From: Hordeum vulgare subsp. vulgare
Taxonomy: Eukaryota > Streptophyta > Magnoliopsida > Poales > Poaceae
Assembly: GCF_904849725.1 (NCBI RefSeq)
Contig: NC_058519.1
Coordinates: 537,424,316 to 537,488,315 of the forward strand
Length of the DNA: 64,000 bases
Direction: 5' to 3'
Shown: positions 24,477 through 37,260 of the stretch, piece after piece
How positions within the stretch are numbered: the first letter of the stretch is position 1
How the letters are laid out: the number at the start of each line of letters is the position of its first letter
Translations under genes and position numbers: made by a program
Notes under the pieces: generated by a model
Databases searched by the model: none
What the model saw: the letters and a program-made list of their open reading frames with translations, nothing else
Told to the model about the DNA's origin: nothing

Positions 24477-24774
24477 AGACCGCACGCCAAGTTTCAACCC
24501 AATCAGAGGAAGTTTTATACACACTTTTAAAAACAAGGTTTTGACTATGCCGCGGGCGCGTGCGAGTGTGGTCGGGCTCAAAACGGACAACCACGAGAAC
24601 GGAGAGAACCGACAACTAATAACGGATGCAAGTTTGAAAACCGACGGCAACGGGATGCCGATGCAATGCGCATGATGCGCATGATGCGATGATGATGCAA
24701 CAAATAAAAATAACCACACGACGAAAACGGAATAAAAGGGGAATCTTCTGGGGCGTCAGTCTCCGGCTGTCACA
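24477..24774 (-). repeat. Minus-strand LTR L, U3 start
   Basis: On the minus strand it starts TGTGACAGCCGGAGACTGAC at 24774. It is the 5' tip of the LTR whose larger part lies at 9955-12397. CCGTA (24775-24779) is the expected target duplication in the pol gene of element B. Confidence 0.65.
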
Positions 24775-27155
24775 CCGTACCGCATGGCACCAACTGAGTT
24801 AGTCGAGCTTAAGAAACAGATAAAGGAACTATTGCACAAAGGATACATCAGGCCTAGGTCTTCACCTTGGGGATCACCAGTACTGTTTGCTAAGAAGAGA
24901 GATGGAACGCTAAGGCTATGCATTGATTAACTAGCTCTCAACATGGCCACTATCAAAAACGAGTACCCACTACCAAGAATAAATGATTTGTTCGATCAAT
25001 TAGCGCTGGCTAAGGTATTTTCAAAGATTGATTTGAGGTCAGGATATCATCAGCTCAAGATCCGCCCAGAAGACATTCCAAAGACAACCTTTACCTCAAG
25101 ATATGGATTGTATGAGTTTATAGTAATGCCCTTCGGACTAACCAATGCACCAGCTTACTTCATACATCTGATGAATAAAGTATTCATGAAGTATATGTAT
25201 AAGTTCGTCGTAGTCTTCATCGACGACATACTTGTCTACTCCAAAAATCCCGAAGAGCATGCGGAACACCTAAGGATTGTGTTGGGAAAACTCCGCAAGC
25301 ATCAACTATACGCAAAATTCAGCAAATGTGAGTTTTGGCTTAAACAGGTCGGATTTTTTAGGACATGTGCTAACACAAGAAGGCATAGCCATGGATCCAG
25401 AAAAGGTCAAGGCCGTAAACGAATGGGCGCAACCAGCTAATGTGACACACATCCGGAGATTCCTCGGATTACCAGGACATTACCTGATGTTCATTGAATT
25501 TTTTTCTACTATTGCGCGACCCATGACCCAGTTAATCAAGAAAGAAAAGAAATTTGAATGGACTGAAGCTTGTGAGAAAAGTTTCCAGGAATTGAAGAAA
25601 AGATTGACTACAGCCCCAGCACTAATTGTGCCCGACTTAAACAAGGATTTTGAAATATAATGTGATGCCTCCAGAAAAGGCCTCGGATGCGTACTCATGC
25701 ATGAAATAGACGTCGTGGCTTATGCCTCACGACAACTCTGACGTCACGAAGAGAACTACCCTACCCACGATTTGGAGTTAGCCGCTGTGATTCACGCTCT
25801 CAAGGAATGAAGACACTTTCTTCTTGGAAATTGGTGCGAAGTATACACGGATCATAAGATCCTCAAGTATATTTTCACGCAGCCAGACCTGAACCTACGA
25901 CAACGACGATAGTTAGAATTAATTAAGGATTATGATGTGGGCATTCATTACCACCCGGGTAAAGATAATGTAGTAGCAGATACTCTCAGCCGAAACCCCG
26001 CCTCACGCAAGAAACCCGTACCAAAGATGAGAGCTGAGCTTGCAAAAGAGTTCGCTCTACTAAACCCGCTCCTCGTTCCAGAAGGTACAGTGGCACAACT
26101 TGAATTACAACCCACCTTGGACGGGAATATCAAGGAAGCTCAGAAAGGTCACCCCAGCATTGAGGGCGTAAAGAAAAAGATGGACCTCGGGAAGGCCCCC
26201 GAGTTTATTATTGATGGGCAAGGGATTTTATGGTACAGAGACCAACTGTGCGTACCAGATCAAGAGAACCTCAAAACTCAAATCATGGAGGAAGCGCACA
26301 ACGAGCCATATTCTATTCACCCCAGAGGCACAAAGATGTTGAAGGACCTCCAGGCAAAATATTGGTGGCACGGAATGAAGAGAGATATTGCCTCTTTCAT
26401 CACTCGTTGTGACTCGTGTCAACAAATCAAGGCAGAACATCAGAAGCCATTAGGGCTACTACAACCTATGAAGGTACCCGAATGGAAGTGGTATGAGGTA
26501 GGAATGGATTTTATTGCCGGGCTACCCCGGTCCCGACACGGACATGATGCTATATGGGTGATTACTGATCGACTCACAAAAGTGGCTCACTTCATACCAG
26601 TCAAGACCACATACACCACCCAGAAGCTAGCAAGACTATACCTCGCCCACATTGTGTGTCTATAGGGAATACCCAAGACTATCGTATCCGATAGAGGCAC
26701 CGAGTTTACCTCAAGATTTTGGGAATATCTGCAATAAGCCTTGGGAACACAGCTAGTATTCAGCACAGCCTATCACCCTCAGACGGGAGGACAAACCGAA
26801 CGTATAAACCAGATCCTTGAAGACATGCTCAGGGCTTGTGTACTCACATATGGTAACAGTTGGGAAGACAGTTTGCCCTACGCTGAGTTCTCTTACAACA
26901 ACAGTTGTCAAGCAAGCTTGGAGATGTCGCCCTTCGAAGCCTTACATGGAAGACGATGGCGTACCCCTCTAAATTGGTCAAAGACCGGAGATAGCCGCAT
27001 CTTCAGGCCACATTTTCTCCAGGAGGCTAGGGACAAGGTGAAAGTCATAAGAGAGAAACTCAAAACAGCACAAAGCTGTCAGAAAATCTACTACGATCAA
27101 AAACACCGGGATGTCGGTTTCAACCCCAATGATTATGTATATCTTAAGGTATCAC
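24775..27155 (+). pseudogene. RT-RNase H-integrase of chromovirus B, first part
   Basis: The frame begins inside RT ([14 protein letters not shown]), because L was inserted here. RT shows FIDDILVYS in place of the common YxDD, and [15 protein letters not shown]. RNase H shows [35 protein letters not shown] and VADTLSRNP, so its acidic residues are present. Integrase shows MDFIAGLP, VSDRGTEFTS and TERINQILEDMLRAC. Damage includes a TAA after LCID near 24928, a one-base shift near 25360, and stops near 25658, 25739, 25808, 25911, 26663 and 26737. The right edge is the solo-LTR insertion. Clearly dead; it continues at 29426. Confidence 0.85.
27151..27155 (+). repeat. Target-site duplication ATCAC, left copy
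   Basis: ATCAC precedes the solo LTR and is repeated exactly at 29426-29430. Removing the LTR and one copy rejoins the pol reading GTATCACCCATGAGAGGG. Confidence 0.9.
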
Positions 27156-27322
27156 TGATAACCCAAAAGTATAGGGGATCGCAATAGTTTTCGTGGGTAG
27201 AGTATTCAACCCAAATTTATTGATTCGACTCAAGGGGAAGCCAAAGAATATTCTCAAGTATTAGAAGTTGAGTTGTCAATTCAACCACACCTGAAAGATT
27301 TAGTATCTGCAGCAAAATATCA

Positions 27323-27753
<431 letters not shown>

Positions 27754-27980
27754 AGCTGTCTCCACTGGATCTCTTCCCGGGGGTACCCCTTCATTTCAGG
27801 TTAAGAAGATGGGAAAGCGCCTTTCTCTCTATAAGAACATTGCGTTCCGAGGTGTGAAGTGGGAGAGAGGGGATGTGATGATTGAGGTTTTGAATAAGAC
27901 GATCTTTGCATTTTAGATTTGGATCTTTTTCTTATTTCAAAATAGTGAAAAAGTCAAATAAGAGGTTTAAGCTTTTTATC

Positions 27981-28101
27981 ATTCTGGCATCGAGCTATTT
28001 TGCCGCAGGACCTCCCCTACAGTATCGTCACCGCAGTAGAGTTTAACCACCAAATTCGGGATGGATTGGTGTGGTTCCTCTACGCCTAGGACACCAGAAT
28101 A
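27981..28101 (-). rRNA. rrn5: Plastid-derived 5S rRNA copy
   Basis: The minus strand begins TATTCTGGTGTCCTAGGCG and ends AGCTCGATGCCAGAAT, 121 bases, as in plastid 5S rRNA. Small differences (CCGAATTTGG near the centre, GGCAAAAT near the end) suggest decay since transfer. Not expected to act as an rRNA gene. Confidence 0.85.
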
Positions 28102-29425
28102 TCGAACCATGAACGAGCAAAGGCATGAGATAAATATTGGCTAGTAATTGTGAAGCCCCAATTCTTGACTGAAAGGGACACCAAAGGCCAGCACTAGCAA
28201 TAGTAACCAGTAGCAGCAGAGTAACAGCAGTAGCAACAGAGTAACAGTAGCAGAAGTGACAGCAGTAGCAGCAAAGTAACGTAGCAAGGACCAGTAGTAA
28301 AAGACTCGTAGGCATTGGATCGGTGATGGATGATTATGCCGGATGTGATTCATCATGTAACAGCTATAACACGGAGAGATAAGTAACTAGCTCCAGTTCG
28401 TTAATCTAATGTAGGCATGTATACCGTATGTAGTCATACGTGCTTAGGGAAAAGAACTTGCATGACATCTATTGTCCATCCCTCCCGTGGCAGCGGGGTC
28501 CTAATGGAAACTACGGGATATTAAGGTTCTACTTCTAATAAAGAACTGGACCAACGCATTAACACTTGGTGAATACATGAACTCCTCATACTATGGTCAT
28601 CTCCGGGAGTGGTTCCGGCTATTGTCACTCCGGGGTTGCCGGGTCATAACACATAGTAGGTGACTACAACTTGCAAGATAGGATCTAAAACACACATATA
28701 TTGGCGACAACATAATAGGTTCAGATCTGGAATCATGGCATTCGGGCCCTAGTGACAAGCATTAAGCATGGCAAAGTAGTAGCAATATCAATCTCAGAAC
28801 ATAGTGGATACTAGGTATCAATCCCCGTCAAAACTAACTCGATTACATGATAGATCTCATCCAACCCATCACCGTCCAGCAAGCCTACGATCAGATTACT
28901 CACGAACGGTGAAGAGTATCATGGAATTGGCGATGAAGGAACGTTGATGATGACGATGGCGACGATTTCCCCTCTCCGGAGCCCAAAACGGACTCCAGAT
29001 CTACCCTCCATATGAAGAACAGGAGGTGGCGGTGCCTCCTATCATAAAACGCGATGAACTCTTCTCTCTTGATTTTTTTTTCGGGGCGAGACGGACTAAA
29101 TAGAGCTGGATTTGGAGGCGGTGGAGCGTCGTGGGCTCCACAAGCCTGCCAGGCGCGGCCAGGGGGGCCGTGCCTGGTGGGCTTGTGGGCTCACGGCTCC
29201 ACTTCCTCCACTGATTCTTGCGCCAGTATTTTTCATAAATTCTAGAAAAATTCTCCATAAATTTTCAGGTCACTCCGAGAACTTTTATTTCTGCACAAAA
29301 ACAACACCATGGCAATTCTGCTGAAAACAACGTTAGTCGGGGTTAGTTCCATTCAAATCATGCAAATTAGAGTCCAAAACAAGGGCAAAAGAGTTCGGAA
29401 AAGTAGATACGACGGGGATGTATCA

Positions 29426-29840
29426 ATCACCCATGAGAGGGCTACAGAGGTTCAAAGTCAAAGGCAAACTTGCACCTCGTTTCATCGGACCGTTTCGCAT
29501 AATTGCTCGTAAAGGACAAGTTGCCTACCAGCTAGTCGTACCAGCAGAATTGTGAGATGTGCATGATGTGTTCCACATCTCTCACCTAAGGAAGTGTGTC
29601 AAGAACCCCGAGCAACAAGTAGCTCATGACAACATAGAAGTGCAACCAGACCTATCCTATCAGGAACACCCTGTGAGGATATTATAGGAATTAGAACCAA
29701 GGACTCGACAGAAGGTCACCAAGCTATTCAGAGTACAGTGGAGCAACCACTCACAGGATGAGGCCACATGGGAAAGAGAGGATTACGTGCAGAAAGAGCA
29801 ACCACAACTTCTTGAGGAATGGCTTAAATCTCGGGGATGA
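29426..29840 (+). pseudogene. Integrase C-terminus and chromodomain of chromovirus B
   Basis: This is the pol reading after the solo LTR. It shows GKLAPRFIGPFRIIARKGQV in one frame, then a TGA after PAEL (near 29551), HDVFHISHLRKC, and a chromodomain with LFRVQWSNHSQDEATWERED. A TAG interrupts VRIL near 29686. The frame ends WLKSRG and TGA at 29838-29840, a few bases before the purine tract. The chromodomain confirms that B is a chromovirus. Confidence 0.85.
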
Positions 29841-31107
29841 GATTTTTCTTAAGGGGGTAGGTGTTGTAACACCCAAGATTTTTCAACTTTTTATTTCCTT
29901 GATTTCCTTGGAATTTGAATTTTTGGCTTGACAAGAACTTTGAAGTTATCTTGCTAATCTTCATGAGAGAAAAAATTTGAGCTTCTTTTCCACCAAACAA
30001 TTTCAGAAATATTCTGTTGGCCCTTTTCTCAAAAATGAAATGGTTAAAAGAATATTCCTTTTATTTTTAATTTGGATTTTCCCCATAAGCCAATTTATAA
30101 ATTCTTCAAAAGGAATTAATCACCACCTTCTGTTTTAAATATTTTTACTCCTCTCCTAGCCCTAAGATTTGATTTTGAATGTTTTCCAAAAATTTAGAAG
30201 GGATGGATCAACCCCCAATTATTTTATTTGTTGAAATGGGATTTTCTATGATCAGTTTGAGCTCCAAAAAAATTTCAAAGGAACCTTCCTTTTCCTTTGG
30301 AATCTTGCCCCCAAACTTTTGGAGTTTGTAGTCCTTAGTATCCTCATTCTATTCCAGCAAAAACTTTAGGTTCTCAAGTTTGAATAATTCAAATTTTGTT
30401 TCACTGAAGTTTGACCCCAGAAACTCATTTTTGATTCAAACCTCCCTTAAACCCCACCAAAAATTCTGAATTTTTTTGCAGCATCATTTCTTCCAATGAG
30501 AGTGTTCCCCACAAAAATTCAGCTTCAAATTCTTTTCCTAGCTGCCTTTTTCTTTCTGTCGAGCACCTCAACTGTACTCTGTCTGAAACTGTGTGAATTT
30601 ACTTCAGACCAACTTTCAGACAGGGCACTGCTCCTCCCCCGTCGCCAATCTCGCCAGTAGCAGCGCGATTGTCGTCGCTCCTATGCCTTGAGCCTATCCG
30701 CAGCGCCGCCCGCAGTTTGGACCCATCTACTCGTCGGTAGCTTGCCGACAGAGCCGGCCAAAGATCTGGCAGCGGCTGTGCAGCAGCCGCAGCACATCCT
30801 TGCTGCAATCCCGCGCCGCCCGGCACCGCCCATTCCTCCAGCTGCCGCCGCCGCCCCTCCTCGACTGTGTGCTCCGAGAAGACCGTCACCACGCACCGTG
30901 CAGCTCAGAGCACGGGTTCTGGAGCCGCAGTGCGTAGCAATGGCCGCGTCGTCGCCGCGTTGCCACGGTCGATGACCAGCCTCCCATTGGTCAAAAATGG
31001 AACCCCGGTGGTGATTAGGTTCGATCCTAGCCACCTATCCTCCTGCCCAAGCTCTTGCGTCACCGGAATTGCTCGCCGGAGTTAATGTCGTAGCTCATCT
31101 TGCGGCC

Positions 31108-31118
31108 CTATATAATAG
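31108..31118 (+). promoter_or_regulatory. TATA box of LTR B
   Basis: CTATATAATAG lies in a GC-rich context and is followed by a pyrimidine-rich start region (CTTCTGACCTCACTCAGC). Its position, about 1.24 kb into the LTR, fits a U3/R border. Confidence 0.5.
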
Positions 31119-32573
31119 AGCCCTCCTCGAGTGCTTCTGACCTCACTCAGCTCTTCCTCACTCTCAATCTCCACCTCTAGGAACCAATCGATCCAGGATG
31201 GGGTCCTCGAGGGGCCTTCTTCCCCAGCACCGGCCACCCCGATCCGCTTCGGGATCCGGCCACCCCCGTGTCATCGCAGAAGCTCTCACTACAAGGAATA
31301 TGCTAATACACGACTCTATATTGTCGTCGCTACATCGTCACGGTTTTTAGTTTATGACAATCTCACGACGAAAAACCAAGCGTCGAAAACGGAGCGTCAC
31401 AAATGAACAGCAGCGATGTTTTGATCAAAATCGTCATACCTTTTACGACGATTCATGGATCGTCGTAACCTTTACGACGATCCTAAATCGTCTTGACAAT
31501 CTAACCCAGTCCTACGTGGCAGTCTACGTGGCAAAATTACGACGAAATCAAAACATCATAATTGAAATCAGCCCAGCCCATTTCAATTGATCACATGGGC
31601 TGGTTTTATTTTTTTGAGCTTTTTCTTATTGGGATTCTTTTTGGGCCTTAGCCCGTTTATAGCCACTTTTAGTTTTTTCCTTTTTGAATTTTATTTGGGC
31701 CCTGGCCTTTTAGTGCCCAAATACATTTGGTCCAGTTTCAGTTTTGGCCTTTTTTATTTTTGAATTCAGCAACATTTTTTTCCAAAACTTGGTTTCATTT
31801 CTATTTATTGGGCCTTTTCAACCAATTATTTTTCCAATATTAAATGCAGCACTATTTCATATTCAAATCAAGAAAACTCCAAGTTGAATTAAAATCATCC
31901 ATCATATAACATCACATAATACATCTCCAGGTTTACATAATACAATAACTCATCTGATTCACAGTTGACAATCAGATACCAGTTATCACAGCTGAAGCAT
32001 CAACCCAAAAGAATCTCAAAAGAAAATACAGAAATTAGCACTCGGTGTGAAGAAGTCATCATGCTCTTGCTTCCCCACTCCTAGTTTTGCATCCCTGATA
32101 CCAGCTTTTATGGGCTCTAGTATACCTGCATCCAAACAAAGTAATGTATTGTTGAGGCGCAGGAACTAGATGGCAATGCTAAATTGTAAAACGTCTTTCG
32201 AAGAACAAAATATCATCTCACGTGTAACAATAACAGTAAGTAGCTAGATGAGGTGCAAGCTAGCTGAAACACCATTCGTTAAGTACCAAAACTACTCCCT
32301 TGGATAATAAGTGACCACCAGGAACTACCCATACCTATATTCAGCAAGTTTGCATCAGGTAGGCTAGTGTTAGTTAGCATGACAAGCAGAGAAACGAGCA
32401 AACTTTAAAAACAAATAGTGGCATGATGATTATGAAAGGACTCTAGCAGACTAACCAGACAACCATGGAACGATGGCCATAGACCCACACCATGACCGTG
32501 GCTCGAAGGCCACGAGGATCATCAGAGCAACCTGGGACAGGAGGCACAGAGCAGAGGAGGGAGAGGAGCTCAC

Positions 32574-32659
32574 CGTGCCGATGCCAAACAGCGTCGCCGG
32601 CAGCAGCGGGGCAGTCCAATGGAAGACGCCGAAGCTGAGCCTACCTCTATGCACCTTGC
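32574..32659 (-). pseudogene. Exon-like fragment in the CACTA, unrecognised protein
   Basis: Between a TATAG acceptor and a GTGAGC donor, 86 bases read GKVHRGRLSFGVFHWTAPLL and on to ATLFGIGT. The GC-rich, stop-free, splice-bounded form looks like a captured exon. I do not recognise the family. Confidence 0.4.
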
Positions 32660-33316
32660 CTATAAGAGATGGTAAAGTAGTTTCAGATATCACATTATTG
32701 AATTTCTTGCAGTGTGACATGAGCTAGCCAAAAGTATGTAAGGGACTAAAAAGTTTTAGAAGTCTAGAATCATATATGCCCCTAGCATGCATCTCTCAAA
32801 TAGTTAATTAATCAGACTTGCACTGTTGTACTAACAAGTATGAGCTTTTAATTTGTACTCAAAACTAAACCTAGAGGATATATATGATAAATCTCACTCA
32901 CTGCTGGCCAGATCAACAACTAGAAATTGGTGGTGTGCTATTTAGAAGGTCAACAATGAAGACATGTTTGTGTCTTTCAAAAGAAACATGTGTGTGGTGT
33001 TTTTTCCAACAAGATATAATTAAGCGGTCGAAGTAAATATACTGAAGCAATAATTATCTGAAAAAATAATGTTTTCCTGCTGCACTTAGCCTCATTGTAC
33101 AAAAAACAGATGTGGCTGAGAGAAGTAGGAGTTGTAGGTTGTGATCCTATATGAATGATCTCAACTTCAAATATGGCAGCACAGACCATCCATCCATCCA
33201 TCATAAACACTAGAATGTGAAGGGAAATCTGCAGCAGTCAGAGGACACCAGCAGCAGCAGGGAAATCTGCTACGGACGCGCCTCGGCGGCACCAAATCGC
33301 TCGCTCACCCCCTCAC

Positions 33317-33393
33317 TTGTTCCAGCATCTCGGGCGGGCGCTCGCGTCGGACTTTGTTGATGAACATGCCGTATAAATCCTCCACCGGTCCAT
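33317..33393 (-). pseudogene. Exon-like fragment in the CACTA, unrecognised protein
   Basis: A 77-base segment between a CTTGGCAG acceptor and a GTGAGG donor reads DGPVEDLYGMFINKVRRERP. The highly charged, soluble-looking segment is not assigned to a family. The GC-rich sequence contrasts with its AT-rich surroundings. Confidence 0.4.
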
Positions 33394-33836
33394 CTGCCAA
33401 GACAGCAAACATGTACAAGAAACGGATAGCACTGCTCTTTTTTTAGTACAATTCAGTAGAATGCTTATCTTTTAAGAACAAAATCTGGACAACCATATGG
33501 GAACAGGAGAACTTCTAAATTATGATACCCATTTTTCAACCAAAAAACAGTTGGGAACATAGACAAGTTAACACTGGGAACCAGAGTATTTGAGCTATAG
33601 ATCTGGAAATCACATTTCAGAAAGTAGCCAGTAACAGTTTCACTGCATAGTTGCTGATTTGATTGCTGATACTACGCGATACAGATTTACAAATTGGATG
33701 CACATTCAGTAAGGCCCTTAATTTTTTGTATGTAAGGAAATGTTGTAGTGGTGGCTCCAATAGTATAATCAATATGAACCAATTCAATACTCCAGGATCC
33801 GATCCATGCATGAAAATAGAGGAACTGGAACCTTAC

Positions 33837-33947
33837 CAGGAAACTATAAACACCGATTGCAATATACTGATACAAGTTCTTCCCAAGAAACGGAGACAAG
33901 AAAGCATAGAATGCTATACACAGCAAGAACACTGTTATAGCAACCAC
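33837..33947 (-). pseudogene. Captured exon of a DHHC-type protein S-acyltransferase
   Basis: Exactly 111 bases (37 codons) lie between a TTTTCGGCAG acceptor and a GTAAGG donor. They read [20 protein letters not shown] and then [18 protein letters not shown] recognise the first membrane segment of the plant PAT subfamily, in which it precedes a second membrane segment and the DHHC cysteine-rich domain. Neither is found in the CACTA, so only this exon was kept. The exon is intact with both splice sites. Confidence 0.75.
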
Positions 33948-34429
33948 CTGCCGAAAAAAAAACACCATTCAAAGTTTATAGAAGAACAAAGAGCGTTCAG
34001 TATATCAAACCATCGACCGAACGACTCACAAGAAAATACAAGTCACAACCAACCAAACATAACCTGAACCGAACACTGACAAACACCACTAGGGCTAAAA
34101 CTAGACAAAACAAAACAGAAAATACCGCTGGGGTATGATCTAATTAAGAGATCACTGTTTTTTCTTTCAAAAATGCAGAATATTATGTCGTGAACAATAC
34201 TATATATATCGAATATTATGCGGCGAATAAATATATGTCGTGAACAGTATTGAAACTAAACAACTACTGAAACTAAACAGCTACTGAAATTTCGCCTTAA
34301 AGAGTACACGGTGGCATCCCAACATTGGGTTCGTATGCATAAGTCGTGAGTACTTGTACCAAATAATTGTGTAACTGAGAAGAGCTTTTAAATTACTGCA
34401 GGACAAGCGGTTGTAGAGCAGAATCATAC

Positions 34430-34511
34430 TTGGTAAACAATGCATGAACATCCAAGTCCTTCTCCTTTACTTTTGGACCAGTGTTGTACCAGCCAACAAC
34501 ATGCTCCTTGG
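34430..34511 (-). pseudogene. RPN8: Captured exon of 26S proteasome subunit RPN8
   Basis: The 82 bases between a GGATGCAG acceptor and a GTATGA donor read [20 protein letters not shown] and then DVHALF. This matches the MPN-domain segment of the proteasome lid subunit RPN8 after its histidine-containing part. Residues such as VKEK for LREN differ from the usual sequence. The rest of the gene is absent. Confidence 0.7.
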
Positions 34512-36203
34512 CTGCATCCAAAACAGCTCATCAGTATTAAAACGACAGAAAAGTGACGGCTTAGATGTAACAATAATAAAAGAGTAAAAAAGAACGGTTG
34601 CGATTTGCTTGAAAGAATACGTCTATATACATGTCTCCCTATCCCATAAGTTCCAAAAACAAATATGACTAGGCTCACTATTGGAATCGGGCAGACAGAA
34701 AAAAACAATGTGGACTCATATGCTAGAGGTAACCTGGAGTCCGAAACTAATACATATACGTGTCTCTCTCTTTCCTTATAATTCAACACAAGATTTTTTT
34801 ATGTGAACTCATCATAAGTCGTAATCAAAGGGATGGCCAGCTGACGTTGGCAACAAATCAAGGACCAACATTTCTTTCATCTAGCACTTCTTAATTTGCA
34901 CACAAAGGAGCCAAAAGGATTCGTGCAGCCAAACAAAACATCATGTCATGTTCTTTCATACAGATTAAATTTCCCTGTCCGCTAATTCTTAGATATAAAC
35001 AGTTGACATTTAAATATTTAATGTGACACAAAAATATTTGTGTACAGATAGATATTGTGTTGCCCATGTCAAGTCTGTCACGCCCATGTACCTTTAATGG
35101 AAAAGCACAATCAGAATCACGTAATGAGAAGGGTATGTATTTTTGAAGCTACGTAATAAGAAGGACATGTACTATTGGGACTTCCCATAATATATGCCCA
35201 TACGTACAACAGTGTTTTTTCCAAACTACATCTATCTATAATTCAAAATGATAGAAGCATGAGAGATAGAAGTGGAATGGATATAGAAAGAGGAGTCCGA
35301 TCGTATCACATATGAGTTGATTATAGAATATAAAAGAGGATACAACTTCTACTGGATTGTACTATAAGCAAGTGAGAAAAATATTGTCCTTTATTCCACC
35401 TCAAGCCAAGCTCTCGCGTATTATTCAACTCCTTTCCTCTTGAAAGCCGAATTACTATACGATAGTTGAGGGCAAGCGGCACATAACACAGTATAAAGCC
35501 ATGTCCACATACACTGATTTCTTGAGTGCAAATGTCAAAATGAGCTACCACGTTCTTCCACATAGACTAAATTATCTAATCCCCTTATTTTTTTTCCTCT
35601 AACATTGAAATTAACAGTAGAGATTTTAAAACATATGCATGTATGCGTATGGGCAAGCACACGCATACCAATTTGGAAAGGCATGGAGATATAATGGCCT
35701 TTAGCGATTCAGCCGAGCAGGGAGATATGATGAACTCCTGTGTAGAATCGATATGCGCCAGCAGCATAAGAATGGACTGAGCGGCCTGAGACTCAATAAT
35801 GCATGCATGCATGGCAATCACGTACAAATCTGACTGATCTAAAAAATACGTCCATGTCAAGCAGTCCTTGAAGCCTAATCTTATGCCATATCATTTGAGT
35901 TTTTTTCTAGAAAAATTGTTGAATTTAATACACCAATAATTTACATTCTGTAGGAGGTACACATTTGTCTACATAAATTTAATCAGGGTATTTTTGACTG
36001 GCATGAAAGTTAAATACAGAAATAAAAAGCACATATTACAGTGTGATATCAACTTGAATTCCACAACATTGTCAAAAGAAACCATTATTTCATAGAGATA
36101 TGGGTTGGATGGAAAGTTAGCTATGAAAATCTTAAAACTTACGGTCCTCTAATATTTTCTTGCGATGCTATCTGAGCGATATAATCAACTCATATGTTCC
36201 AAC

Positions 36204-36476
36204 CTTTGCTCCCCACATAATAAGCTTTCCTTGCAATGCTATCTGAGCGATATAAGCCCTTTAAATAAAGTAGTAAAACTGTGTTAATCCACAAATGTTG
36301 AAAGGAAGCTAATACTATAAAACAAAGGGAATCACGCAACTTAAATTGAGCATGGACTTACAGGATGTTAACAGCAAGAAGGACATTAGTCCACAACCTC
36401 TTCTTCGAGTTGATCCCACGAGGCCTTCTTGGCTGTAAATTTCCTCTTCTTCAAACTGGCTGTACCGGGCTCGCTA
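36204..36476 (-). pseudogene. Captured exons of a plastid-type rhomboid-like protein
   Basis: Two fragments splice in phase. The first, ending at 36362 before a GTAAGT donor, reads NSKKRLWTNVLLAVNIL; its upstream side is broken by a stop. The second (36204-36258), after a TTTAAAG acceptor, reads AYIAQIALQGKLIMWGAK. This is the first membrane helix and following loop of organellar rhomboid-like proteins as I know them. The catalytic Ser and His segments are absent. A 23-base stretch at the exon start is repeated at 36162-36184. Confidence 0.65.
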
Positions 36477-36549
36477 ACTCCAAATTGATAACAAACTGGT
36501 GGGTATTCCCTCCTATTCTTCAGGATACGGATCCGTATGATATATTAGA

Positions 36550-37260
36550 TCTCACGACCTCCAACGTAGCCCAGGGGATATACGGGAAGGGGAGGATGAG
36601 GAACTCACCATGGCTAGGGATGGTCGCCGCCCGCGTAGATCCGGCGAGGCTTGAGAGGAAGGGCGGGGGAGGGTGGGCGTGGCCGCGCGGATCTGGCGGT
36701 GAGGGACGACGGGGTGGCAGCCGGTCGTCGGAGAAGGGAGGATCGCCGAGAGAGAGAGAGAGACGCGGGCGCGAGCGGCGTCGGTCGGCGTGTGGGCTGG
36801 GTGGGCGCACCGCGCCCTTGCGCCGCAAGAAGCCCCTGGGCTGTACCGGCATGCAGGAAGGTCCACCCCGCGTCGGAGGGGGCCCTCGCCCCGCCGCGTT
36901 AGGCGGCGAGCCTCCCCTGCGTCAGGCGGTGGGCTCCGTGTCGCGCGCCGGATCGGGGGAAACCTCCTCTTCCCACGTGCCGCACTGTGCGTGTGCTCAA
37001 CCGCGCCACATCTCGCAGATCGGGGCGGCCATGGGATCGCACGCACTTGTAGGGTTTGGCTCGGGCACGCGGGTGGGAAGAAGCACGGGATAGGGGAGGA
37101 GCGGAGCAAGCGGATCCATGTCGTGTGGTTGGCACCGTCTATCCCCACCAGAGGTCGCCTGGATCAGGGCGCCGTTGGTGGTGGCGGCGGCCAGAGGAGT
37201 TCGTGCGGGAGAGAGATGGGGACGAGGGAGGAGTGTGTGGCTGTGTGTGAGGGGTGGGGA
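36550..37260 (-). other. GC-rich block in the CACTA, probable captured 5' gene end
   Basis: Very GC-rich sequence with GAGAGAGA runs and overlapping long ORFs in several frames, typical of a grass gene leader or first exon. It lies directly upstream, on the minus strand, of the rhomboid-like exons. No frame gives a recognisable protein, so I do not call a CDS. Confidence 0.4.

Noticed and set aside
27981..28101. A functional rRNA locus
   Set aside because: A single plastid-type 5S copy with point changes and no rrn23 or rrn4.5 beside it.
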